A DNA stretch of 34,878 nucleotides, taken from NCBI GenBank assembly GCA_021847325.1, contig JAJZTY010000005.1, positions 1 through 34,878 on the forward strand, in the 5' to 3' direction. Source of the DNA: Bacillota bacterium (GTDB lineage: Bacteria; Bacillota_I; Bacilli_A; Erysipelotrichales; Erysipelotrichaceae). Positions 12,546 to 20,860 of the stretch are shown here, piece after piece; within the stretch, counting starts at the first letter, position 1; every line of letters begins with the position of its first letter. The translations under genes and the position numbers were made by a program. Below the pieces are notes generated by a model. The model saw only the letters and a list, made by a program, of their open reading frames with translations. It did no database searches and had not been told where the DNA came from.

Positions 12546-14447
12546 ATGAAAGAAACTAGGATTAAGAAAATATTTGATCTTCTAAGTGAACATCACACCT
12601 ATATTACAGGCGAGAAATTAGCTCAGCTTCTTTCAGTTAGCACAAAAACAATTCGTAATGAACTTAAAACACTAGACACTATTTTTAGTAAGAATGGTGG
12701 TAGAGTGGATTCTAAATCAGGCTTAGGTTATCATTTTGAAGTAACCGACATGGAAATGTTTCGTACATTTATCGCCAATAAATGGCATGAGTACGCTTTT
12801 GAAGAAGATACCTTAGTTTATAAATCCAATCGAGTTATTTTCTTATTAAAAATTATGTTATTTGAGAAAGATTATATTAAGGCCATTGATCTCTGTGATC
12901 GCCTTCAAATCTCGAAATCACAACTTAGTACCGATTTACAATTACTCCGACAAAAAATAGAACCCTTCCAACTCCATTTGGATGTAAGACCCCATCATGG
13001 AATGAAGATTATTGGTAAAGAATTAAATCTTAGATTATGCATCGCAAATGTTGTATACAATGAAAAACAACTTCTTGATGAAGAAGAGTTTGAAACTCAA
13101 TTTATTTTGAGTGAAATTCGATCTAACATCTTACGAGTCTTTAATCATTATCACTATGAAACCAGTGAATTAGTTTTCCATAATCTTGTGATTCATTTAT
13201 TTGTCGCATTAGAAAGAGTTAAGATTGGTGAATCCATTGTGATGGAATCGCAACTCCTAGAAACATTAAAACAAGATAATGAGTACCAAATAGCTCATGA
13301 TATTATTCATGAAATAGAAAAATTATTTGGTTACTCATTCCCAGAAGATGAAAAAGGTTATGTTTCTATGCATTTATCGGGGAAACGTGTCTTTGGCCAA
13401 TCTGAACAAGAATCCAATGTCGTAAGTAGTGAAGTTGATGAACTTGTAATGAATATGTTGGATCGAGTACGAGTTGTGATGGATATCGATTTAACCAAAG
13501 ACTTAGATTTACGTATTGCTTTAGGCTTGCATTGTGTTCCTTTAGTAAAACGTATTAGTTATAACCTTATGATGAAGAATCCCTTATTGGATGACATCAA
13601 GAAACATAAACAAGCTTATTTAACGGCTGAGATTGCGTCTGAAGTCATCGAACGTCGCTATTTGATTAAACTCAGTGAAGATGAAATTGCTTACTTTGCG
13701 CTTCATTTCTATGTCGCATTAGAGCGTCATAAAGTTACGATTAATCGAAAAAAAGTATTGCTGGTTTGTTCTACCGGTCATGGGACCGCAAAATTATTAC
13801 AGTTTAGATTCAAACAAGAATTTGATCCATTCTTAGAGAATATTGTGACGAAAGACGCATTATCACTCAATCAAATCGATCTTAATCATTTCGATTTAAT
13901 TGTTTCAACAGTACCCTTATCCGTTAAAACAATCACACCAATTATCTATGTATCAACTTTATTAAGTGATCATGATTTACAAACCATTCGTCATCGTTTT
14001 AATCAGAATGATATGTCAATTGCAGAATACTTTGATCGTAAATTATTCTATAAAGATATTGTGGCAAATACTAAGGAAGATGTTATCTTCTTTATGTCAA
14101 ATAAGATTAGTGATTTATACAACTTTAGACCAGGTTTCTATGAATCCATATTGCGACGTGAAGCATCCGCATCTACAGAGTTTGGGAATTTGATTGCGAT
14201 CCCTCATCCAGACCAAGCCTTTAGTCATACAACTTTTGTATCGGTTGCGGTATTAAAAAAACCAATCTTATGGAATGAAAGAATGGTTCAATTAGTCTTT
14301 ATGTTGTCCTATGGTGATAATGAGAACGATAATTTGGATGTCTTCTTTGCGAAGAGTGCACAGTTCTTAACCAGTGCTAAAGATATTCAAGCTGCGATTG
14401 ATGCCAGTGATTACGATGATTTTATTCGTTTAATCGATAAGACTTAA
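12546..14447 (+). CDS. LicR/BglG-type PRD-containing transcriptional regulator (HTH, two PRDs, EIIB-like, EIIA-like)
   Basis: N-terminal HTH (YITGEKLAQLLSVSTKTIRNELKTLD), two PRD-like segments with conserved His (HLFVALERVK; ALGLHCVPLVKRI, ALHFYVALERH), EIIB-like LLVCSTGHGTAKLL, EIIA-like AIPHPDQAFSHTTFVSVAVLKKPILW. Confidence 0.9.
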   Translation: MKETRIKKIFDLLSEHHTYITGEKLAQLLSVSTKTIRNELKTLDTIFSKNGGRVDSKSGLGYHFEVTDMEMFRTFIANKWHEYAFEEDTLVYKSNRVIFLLKIMLFEKDYIKAIDLCDRLQISKSQLSTDLQLLRQKIEPFQLHLDVRPHHGMKIIGKELNLRLCIANVVYNEKQLLDEEEFETQFILSEIRSNILRVFNHYHYETSELVFHNLVIHLFVALERVKIGESIVMESQLLETLKQDNEYQIAHDIIHEIEKLFGYSFPEDEKGYVSMHLSGKRVFGQSEQESNVVSSEVDELVMNMLDRVRVVMDIDLTKDLDLRIALGLHCVPLVKRISYNLMMKNPLLDDIKKHKQAYLTAEIASEVIERRYLIKLSEDEIAYFALHFYVALERHKVTINRKKVLLVCSTGHGTAKLLQFRFKQEFDPFLENIVTKDALSLNQIDLNHFDLIVSTVPLSVKTITPIIYVSTLLSDHDLQTIRHRFNQNDMSIAEYFDRKLFYKDIVANTKEDVIFFMSNKISDLYNFRPGFYESILRREASASTEFGNLIAIPHPDQAFSHTTFVSVAVLKKPILWNERMVQLVFMLSYGDNENDNLDVFFAKSAQFLTSAKDIQAAIDASDYDDFIRLIDKT

Positions 14448-14815
14448 TTTGATTGTTTCTCTAACTCTATTTCTTCAATAATGAGGGAATAGAGTTTTTT
14501 ATCGATTGTTGTCTGATAGAAAATATCTTTAATTTGATACGTTAATATTCCTTCTTTATTGATGAAATATGTTTCATCTTCCTTATTTTCAAATTGAAAG
14601 TTAATCAGAACAGAATCAATCCCGAAAAGTAAATCATCACTTATCCTACGATTAAACTTTGCATTATCAATCGCATCATAGACTGTTTGACAGATATCTT
14701 GGTTCGACTGTCCAATATAACTTGATATCAGTACTCCATAATGACAAGACTTTATATCCGGTATTTTTGCGCAAGAGCTTAACACTATAATTAATCCAAT
14801 GATTAGCTTTTTCAT
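14444..14815 (-). CDS. Small putative lipoprotein of unknown function
   Basis: MKKLIIGLIIVLSSCAKIPD: lipobox-like LSSC. Confidence 0.65.
   Translation of the reverse strand: MKKLIIGLIIVLSSCAKIPDIKSCHYGVLISSYIGQSNQDICQTVYDAIDNAKFNRRISDDLLFGIDSVLINFQFENKEDETYFINKEGILTYQIKDIFYQTTIDKKLYSLIIEEIELEKQSN
14463..14500 (+). terminator. Intrinsic terminator of the LicR-type gene, located inside the 3' end of the convergent lipoprotein gene
   Basis: AACTCTATTTC ... GGAATAGAGTT TTTT: 11-bp stem with one G-U pair and a U tract. Confidence 0.6.
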
Positions 14816-14837
14816 TCAACTTCCCCCAAGTTAAATA

Positions 14838-15479
14838 TCATCGAACATCTTCTGGTGTTGTGATTTTAATGTTGTCGTATGATCCCTTTACAACTTTAAT
14901 TGGTACATTACTATAACGTTCGATAAGTTGAGCATCATCCGTAGCCTTGAAGTTATCTTCTTGAGCTTGGTGAATACAATCTAATAAAAGACTCGTCTTA
15001 AAAGCTTGTGGTGTTTGTGCATTCTTTAAACACTCACGATTAATGGTCTTTACCACATAACCATCTTTAACTTCTTTAACTGTATCTTTCACATCAATTG
15101 CTAAGAAAGCAGCTTGTTCAGTCTCCATCGCAAGTAATAGTTCATCAATTAATTCAATCGTACAATAAGGACGAGCCGCATCATGGACTAACACAATATC
15201 TTCAGTGACACACATTAAACCGTTATAAACGGAATCTTGACGTGTTGCGCCACCTCCAACATTTACAATTCTTCCCATTTCATGGGTTTGTGTTACCTTA
15301 TGTAAATCGTGTGGATTGGTCACAATTACAAGTTGTTTACATCGCACATCATCCACGAATAATTTAACAGTCATATCTAAAACGGTCATTCCATCTTTTA
15401 ATGGATAAAACACTTTATTATATCCAAGCCCCATCCGTTCGCCTTTTCCGCCTGCTACTATAAGTACCGAATAGTTCAT
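14838..15479 (-). CDS. ispD: 2-C-methyl-D-erythritol 4-phosphate cytidylyltransferase
   Basis: SVLIVAGGKGERMG, GGATRQDSVYNGL, VLVHDAARPY, TPQAFKTSLL, IKITTPEDV. Confidence 0.92.
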   Translation of the reverse strand: MNYSVLIVAGGKGERMGLGYNKVFYPLKDGMTVLDMTVKLFVDDVRCKQLVIVTNPHDLHKVTQTHEMGRIVNVGGGATRQDSVYNGLMCVTEDIVLVHDAARPYCTIELIDELLLAMETEQAAFLAIDVKDTVKEVKDGYVVKTINRECLKNAQTPQAFKTSLLLDCIHQAQEDNFKATDDAQLIERYSNVPIKVVKGSYDNIKITTPEDVR

Positions 15480-15551
15480 AATGTCCCTCTTAATTTATTC
15501 TATTCTATCAAAATTCAAAGCGTTTTCACATAATTAATATCTCTATTAACA

Positions 15552-15580
15552 TTGTTTATGCACAAAAACTAGCCTATAAT
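15552..15580 (+). promoter_or_regulatory. Promoter of the cobalamin-riboswitch operon
   Basis: TTGTTT (15552-15557), 17-nt spacer, TATAAT (15575-15580), directly upstream of the aptamer. Confidence 0.7.
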
Positions 15581-15586
15581 GAAATT

Positions 15587-15736
15587 GCTTAGATTGGTGC
15601 TAACGCATAATAGGGAATTCGCAATAAACGAAGCTGTCCCAGCAACTGTAGATCTGGACAAGAGGAAGTATCCACTGTAAAACGGGAAGGATCCTTGAGG
15701 ATGAACGATCAGCCAGTAGACCTGCCAATGATAAGC
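15587..15736 (+). ncRNA. Cobalamin riboswitch aptamer
   Basis: P1 GCTTA-ATTGG pairs with CCAAT-TAAGC; core TAGGGAA...GCTGTCCCAGCAACTGTA...CACTG...AGCCAGTAGACCTGCC (B12 box-like). Confidence 0.93.
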
Positions 15737-15740
15737 GTTG

Positions 15741-15812
15741 TTTTATCTTCTGGGAACAAGATAAAAAGACATTAGCCTGTCTTTTTTGTACACATCCAGA
15801 TGTGTATTTTTT
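15741..15812 (+). terminator. Riboswitch expression platform: three successive hairpins, two with U tracts
   Basis: H1 TTTTATCTT/AAGATAAAA (15741-15766), H2 AAAAAGACA/TGTCTTTTT + U tract (15763-15787), H3 TACACAT-CCAG-ATGTGTA + TTTTTT (15789-15812). Confidence 0.75.
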
Positions 15813-15833
15813 ATTGTAAAGGAGGCTTAGTTC

Positions 15834-16277
15834 ATGAAGAAAAATTTAGTTCGTATTGGTATAGCAGTTGTCTTATTAGTTGGTTCATTATTTGTATATA
15901 ATCAATTCTTTAGACAAGGAAATGAAGGTTCAAAAGAAGTACAAATCATCTTAACGGTTGATCAAGATGGTCAAGATGTGGTTATTCTAGATGTGACACA
16001 ACGCACAGATGATGAAATGTTAGGCACATTCTTGGAAACTGTACTAAAAGATGAAAATCTAGAATATAACTTTTCTGGTAGTGTATCTGATCCATATGGA
16101 CGATATATTGTCGGAATTGGGGAATATGAGACGAAAGATAGTGCTGTAGGTCCTTGGTGGTTATTTAATTCCACAACCAATAAAGATTGTGTGAGTGCTG
16201 GTTTCTGTCCTGGAATCGATATTACTCCACTTTACGATAAAGACGTATTTACATTTGAATTTACAGCGAGTTACTAA
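15834..16277 (+). CDS. DUF4430 (transcobalamin-like beta-grasp) domain protein with N-terminal membrane anchor; candidate B12-binding protein
   Basis: N-terminal TM segment without lipobox Cys; C-terminal GPWWLFNSTTNKDCVSAGFCPGIDITPLYDKDVFTFEFTA resembles DUF4430; directly downstream of a cobalamin riboswitch. Confidence 0.75.
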   Translation: MKKNLVRIGIAVVLLVGSLFVYNQFFRQGNEGSKEVQIILTVDQDGQDVVILDVTQRTDDEMLGTFLETVLKDENLEYNFSGSVSDPYGRYIVGIGEYETKDSAVGPWWLFNSTTNKDCVSAGFCPGIDITPLYDKDVFTFEFTASY

Positions 16278-16280
16278 TGT

Positions 16281-16784
16281 ATGTTTAATGTCCGTAAACT
16301 CGTTTTATTAGCCTTACTTGCGGCAGGTGCGCTTGCCTTACAAGTATCTCTTTCTTTCTTACCGAATGTGGAGTTAGTCACATTATGGTTTTTAATCATT
16401 GGATTAAGTTTAAGTTTTAAGGAGAGCGTCATTGTGGTATTTGTGTTTACTCTTCTTGAAGCGTTAGTCTGGGGATTTGGAGATTGGGTATTAGGTTATT
16501 TATGGATATGGACAGTTTGGATTATCATGATTCGTTGTTTTAAACCAATCTTAAAAGACAAAACACATTTATGGGCGCTGCTGGGTGCGTTCTATGGTTT
16601 TGTCTTTGGTTTTCTATTTGCGGCTCAACATGCTCTCCTATATGGCCTTAATATGGGGATAGTTTATTGGATTCGGGGCATAAGTTTTGACATTATCCAC
16701 GCTTTCTCGAATTATAGTCTTATACTAATTTTATTTACACCGATATTAAAGGTGTTTAATAATTTAATAAGAAAGTGGGGTTAA
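16281..16784 (+). CDS. ECF transporter S-component-like membrane protein, candidate cobalamin/corrinoid specificity subunit
   Basis: 167 aa, about six hydrophobic segments, size and topology of an S component; position in a cobalamin-riboswitch operon. Confidence 0.7.
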   Translation: MFNVRKLVLLALLAAGALALQVSLSFLPNVELVTLWFLIIGLSLSFKESVIVVFVFTLLEALVWGFGDWVLGYLWIWTVWIIMIRCFKPILKDKTHLWALLGAFYGFVFGFLFAAQHALLYGLNMGIVYWIRGISFDIIHAFSNYSLILILFTPILKVFNNLIRKWG

Positions 16785-16785
16785 T

Positions 16786-17250
16786 ATGCCAGTCACAACT
16801 AAAACAGGAGATCGTGGTTTTACAAGTATTAAAGATGGACGTGTTTCTAAGGATGAACCCGTTATTGATGCGCTTGGAAATTTAGATGAGTGCAGTAGTT
16901 TAATCATCCATATGCAAGCTCAATTGGAGCTTGATAAAGAACCTTGGGAAAAGATTGTCAAGGAATTGTATGATATATCCGCTTATGTCGCAGGCTATAA
17001 GAAAACGATTGATTTAGAGGATAGTATTAAACGTTTAGAGACGTTTATTGAAGCCAATCAATCTCGTTATTCTAACTTTATTTATCCATTTAACCAAAAG
17101 AAAGCTGCTTTCTTACACTATGTTAGAACGGTTGTAAGAAGAGCTGAAAGAAGCTTAGTTAAGGTGAACGAAACACAGCTTATTGATACAGCTGTTTTAC
17201 AATATATTAATCGATTATCTGATTATTGTTTTGTGAATGAATTAGTTTGA
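16786..17250 (+). CDS. PduO-type cob(I)alamin adenosyltransferase
   Basis: TKTGDRGFTSIKDGRVSKDEPVIDALGNLDECSS and VRRAERSLV...YINRLSDYCFV. Confidence 0.9.
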   Translation: MPVTTKTGDRGFTSIKDGRVSKDEPVIDALGNLDECSSLIIHMQAQLELDKEPWEKIVKELYDISAYVAGYKKTIDLEDSIKRLETFIEANQSRYSNFIYPFNQKKAAFLHYVRTVVRRAERSLVKVNETQLIDTAVLQYINRLSDYCFVNELV

Positions 17251-17332
17251 TGAAATATTGAATGTAAACAACTTTCAGAAATTGAACTTAATTTTGTATG
17301 TTAGAATTGAAATTACAAAAAGGGGTGTTTTT

Positions 17333-19849
17333 ATGAGCTATACACAATCAACCATAGAAAAATTGAACGCGGATATCCGACATAACTTTCATCATATCTT
17401 TCCAATAGAGAATGAATTTAAATTAACTCATGCAGGTGTGAGTCGTTTAGTTATGTTAGATCGATATTCCCAAAAGGATCGTAGTTTAAAAACACTGGGT
17501 GTAAATGATATTGTCGTAACGATTGTTAAGGAAGATCCAAAATTCCCATCACGTGGGATTGGTTTAGTTCTTGATGTCGATTATGAACATGAGTATGTCA
17601 CGCTTAAACTTGAAGAAGAGTTTAGAGCATCATTAGAGAACGAAGTTGAAGCAAGTACTGGAATTATTACACGTCCATTTAAACAAGTGGATAAGCCATT
17701 AGAGATATTTTATGAACAAATAGCGAAACGTGTTGGTAAATCATTAGCTTCGACTGAATTATCAGAAGATTTTAGAGATCATTATGGTAAAGTGTTTGCG
17801 GAAGAATTAGCTGAAATGAATGTCATTCCTGCAGGTCGTGTTTTATATGGTGCAGGATCTCAAACTCAAGTAACGTATTTTAACTGTTTCGTTATGCCAT
17901 TTATTCATGACTCTCGTGGTGGTATTTCCAATCATCGTAAAGAAGTTATGGAGATTATGTCACGTGGGGGTGGTGTTGGGACGAATGGTTCTACACTACG
18001 TCCTAAATCAGCGCCTGCTAAAGGGGTTGGTGGTAAGTCTAGTGGTGCAGTGAGTTGGCTAAATGATATTGCGAATCTAACGCATCTTGTGGAACAAGGC
18101 GGTTCACGTCGTGGTGCACAGATGATAATGTTAGCGGATTGGCATCCAGATATTATTGAATTTATTATCTCGAAGATGCAAAATCCTAAAGTATTGAAGT
18201 GGTTAATCGAAAATTCAAAAGATGAACAAATCAAATATGAAGCAGAGAAGAAATTAAAATTCGTACCTCTCAGTCGTATTGATAAAGAAATATATGAATC
18301 ATTAGCAGACAATAAGAACGTACCAGTTCATGTATCTGATTATGCTCGTGAACAATTGGCAAATGGTGGAACCTTAAGTGTATCAAATCCTGAATTCTTA
18401 TCAGGTGCTAATATATCCGTTACATTGACTAAAGATTTCATGGATGCGGTTAAGAGTGATTCTAACTTTGATTTACGTTTCCCTGATCTTGAACATTATA
18501 ATCCTGAACAGAAGGCTACTTATGATGAACATTGGCATGAAGTAGGTGATGTTCGGGAATGGGAAGCTCTAGGTTATCCTGTTAAAACATATCGCACTAT
18601 TCGTGCACGTGATTTATGGGATTTAATTAGCTTCTGTGCAACCTATTCTGCAGAACCTGGTATCTTCTTTATCGATAATGCGAATGAAATGACCAATGCG
18701 AAAGCTTATGGACAAAAAGTTGTCGCAACAAACCCTTGTGGTGAACAACCATTAGCGCCATATTCAGTATGTAATCTAGCTGCGATAAATCTTGCGAACT
18801 TTGTGGATCGTAAGACAGGTGAAGTTTTATATGAAAAACTCAAAACGACCGTTGCGGTTACCGTTCGTATGCAAGATGATGTTATTGATGATACACCTTA
18901 CTTCCTAGAACCTAATAAGAAACAAGCTCTTGGCGAACGTCGTATTGGTTTAGGGGTTATGGGTTTACATGATTTACTTATCTGGGCTCGTAAACGTTAT
19001 GGTTCTCCTGAATCGATTGAAACAATTGATTTAGTGTTCAAGACGATTGCGGAAACTGCTTATAGTACTTCCGTAGAACTTGCTAAGGAAAAGGGTTCAT
19101 TCCCATTCTTAGAAGATCGTGAAGCATTTATTAATTCTGGATATATGAAGACATTAGATGAATCTATACGTCAAGATATTCTAAAATATGGTATTCGTAA
19201 TTCTCACTTATTAACAATCGCTCCTACTGGTTCTACTGGAACCATGGTTGGGGTTTCTACAGGTCTAGAGCCTTACTTCTCCTTCTCTTACTTTAGAAGT
19301 GGAAGACTCGGTAAGTTTATCGAAGTTAATGCGAAGATTGTGGAAGATTGGTTGGAACTCAATCCTGGGTATACTAAACAAACACTTCCTGATTACTTCG
19401 TAAGTGCTATGGAATTAACCCCAGAGGAACATGCGGATACACAATGTGCCATTCAACGTTGGATTGATTCTTCCATATCTAAAACAGTCAATGCGCCTCG
19501 TGGATTCTCTGTTCGACAAGTCCAAAAGATTTATGAACGTCTCTATGATGGTGGCGCTAAAGGTGGTACCGTTTATGTGGATGGTTCACGTGATTCTCAA
19601 GTTCTATCGTTATCCAATGATGATGAAAGCAACTGGGCTCAAATGGACATCGTTCATGACTTTGGTATTAACGTAAAAGAAAAACAAGTAGAAGAGAAGA
19701 AAACGGATTTAAGAGCTGACCGTCAAGATCGTAATATCGGTGTTGAGGTTGGGGATATCTGTCCGATCTGTTTAGAAGGTACTGTTGAAGAAATCGGTGG
19801 ATGTAATACCTGTACCAACTGTAATGCACAGTTGAAATGTGGTCTATAA
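17333..19849 (+). CDS. nrdJ: Adenosylcobalamin-dependent (class II) ribonucleotide reductase
   Basis: NCFVMPFIHDSRGGI, RGGGVGTNGSTLRP, NPCGEQPLAPYSVCNLAAINLANFV, APTGSTGTMVGVSTGLEPYFSF, C-terminal Cys-rich CPICLEGTVEEIGGCNTCTNCNAQLKCGL. The ORF track opens at 17258 with a TTG; the ATG at 17333 has an SD (AAAAAGGGG) and is preferred. Confidence 0.95.
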   Translation: MSYTQSTIEKLNADIRHNFHHIFPIENEFKLTHAGVSRLVMLDRYSQKDRSLKTLGVNDIVVTIVKEDPKFPSRGIGLVLDVDYEHEYVTLKLEEEFRASLENEVEASTGIITRPFKQVDKPLEIFYEQIAKRVGKSLASTELSEDFRDHYGKVFAEELAEMNVIPAGRVLYGAGSQTQVTYFNCFVMPFIHDSRGGISNHRKEVMEIMSRGGGVGTNGSTLRPKSAPAKGVGGKSSGAVSWLNDIANLTHLVEQGGSRRGAQMIMLADWHPDIIEFIISKMQNPKVLKWLIENSKDEQIKYEAEKKLKFVPLSRIDKEIYESLADNKNVPVHVSDYAREQLANGGTLSVSNPEFLSGANISVTLTKDFMDAVKSDSNFDLRFPDLEHYNPEQKATYDEHWHEVGDVREWEALGYPVKTYRTIRARDLWDLISFCATYSAEPGIFFIDNANEMTNAKAYGQKVVATNPCGEQPLAPYSVCNLAAINLANFVDRKTGEVLYEKLKTTVAVTVRMQDDVIDDTPYFLEPNKKQALGERRIGLGVMGLHDLLIWARKRYGSPESIETIDLVFKTIAETAYSTSVELAKEKGSFPFLEDREAFINSGYMKTLDESIRQDILKYGIRNSHLLTIAPTGSTGTMVGVSTGLEPYFSFSYFRSGRLGKFIEVNAKIVEDWLELNPGYTKQTLPDYFVSAMELTPEEHADTQCAIQRWIDSSISKTVNAPRGFSVRQVQKIYERLYDGGAKGGTVYVDGSRDSQVLSLSNDDESNWAQMDIVHDFGINVKEKQVEEKKTDLRADRQDRNIGVEVGDICPICLEGTVEEIGGCNTCTNCNAQLKCGL

Positions 19850-19852
19850 CAT

Positions 19853-19880
19853 AAAGTGTTTCGAAAGAAACACTTTTTTT
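19853..19880 (+). terminator. Intrinsic terminator after nrdJ
   Basis: AAAGTGTTTC-GAAA-GAAACACTTT-TTTT. Confidence 0.9.
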
Positions 19881-19945
19881 AACGCTAACTTAATTGACTT
19901 TAAAATCAACTAACCTTAAAGTAAGAACTAGAGATTGGAGGATTT

Positions 19946-20860
19946 ATGATACTAGAAGTAAAAGGAATTAATAAGAGCTTCTCTGGTAAACAGATCTTAC
20001 ATGATGTTTCATTCACAGTCACATCCGGTAAGGCAATGGGATTTCTTGGAAGAAATGGAGCAGGTAAAACCACTACCATACGTACTTTAATGGATGTATT
20101 CAAAGCAGATAGTGGTGAGTTTATTCTTGATGGAAAACCATTTGTGCCCACTCATTATCGTGTTGGATACCTTCCAGAAGAAAGAGGCTTATACGGTAAA
20201 GAAAAGATACTAGACCAATTGATTTATTTCGCTACCTTAAGAGGTGCTAACCATAAACAAGCTAAAGAAAGTGCAGAATATTGGATTGAAAGATTCGAAT
20301 TAACCTATGCCAAAAACCATAAGTTAGAAACTCTTTCTAAAGGTAACCAACAAAAGATTCAGATTGCACAATCCTTATTGAATGATCCTGAGATTGTGAT
20401 ATTGGATGAACCCTTTAGTGGATTAGACCCTGTTAACTCACAAATCTTAAAAGAAGTCATTGTGGAATTGATACAAAAAGGTAAATTGGTGATTTTCTCA
20501 AGTCATCAAATGAATTATGTCGAAGAATTCTGTGATGAAATTACGTTGATTGATAAAGGTAAAGTTATCTTAAGTGGTAACCTTAAACAACTTAAATCAG
20601 ATATGGGCCAAAGTCGTTTAAGACTTAAGGCAAATCATGTAAGTCAAAATGAATTGATTTCTACACTAAAAGAACATGTAAAAGATATATCCATTGATTA
20701 TGATAAGCATTCACTCATTATTGAATGTTTGAATCATAAAACTAAACAAGATTTATTAGAAGACATTGTTCGATTAAAAATAGATGTTGAATTATTCACC
20801 CATTATGAACCAAGTCTTAATGACATATTTGTGATGAAAGTAGGTGAAGAACATGCATAA
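19946..20860 (+). CDS. ABC transporter ATP-binding protein (NatA-like)
   Basis: GFLGRNGAGKTTTIRTLM Walker A, LSKGNQQKIQIAQSLL signature, IVILDEPFSGLDP Walker B. Confidence 0.95.
   Translation: MILEVKGINKSFSGKQILHDVSFTVTSGKAMGFLGRNGAGKTTTIRTLMDVFKADSGEFILDGKPFVPTHYRVGYLPEERGLYGKEKILDQLIYFATLRGANHKQAKESAEYWIERFELTYAKNHKLETLSKGNQQKIQIAQSLLNDPEIVILDEPFSGLDPVNSQILKEVIVELIQKGKLVIFSSHQMNYVEEFCDEITLIDKGKVILSGNLKQLKSDMGQSRLRLKANHVSQNELISTLKEHVKDISIDYDKHSLIIECLNHKTKQDLLEDIVRLKIDVELFTHYEPSLNDIFVMKVGEEHA

Noticed and set aside
13966-14193. Plus-strand out-of-frame ORF within the LicR-type gene
   Set aside because: Fully contained in a clear CDS in another frame; no start signal.
17258-17332. 25-aa N-terminal extension of NrdJ in the ORF track
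   Set aside because: Starts at TTG without a convincing SD; ATG at 17333 has a good SD and the extension overlaps the likely promoter region.
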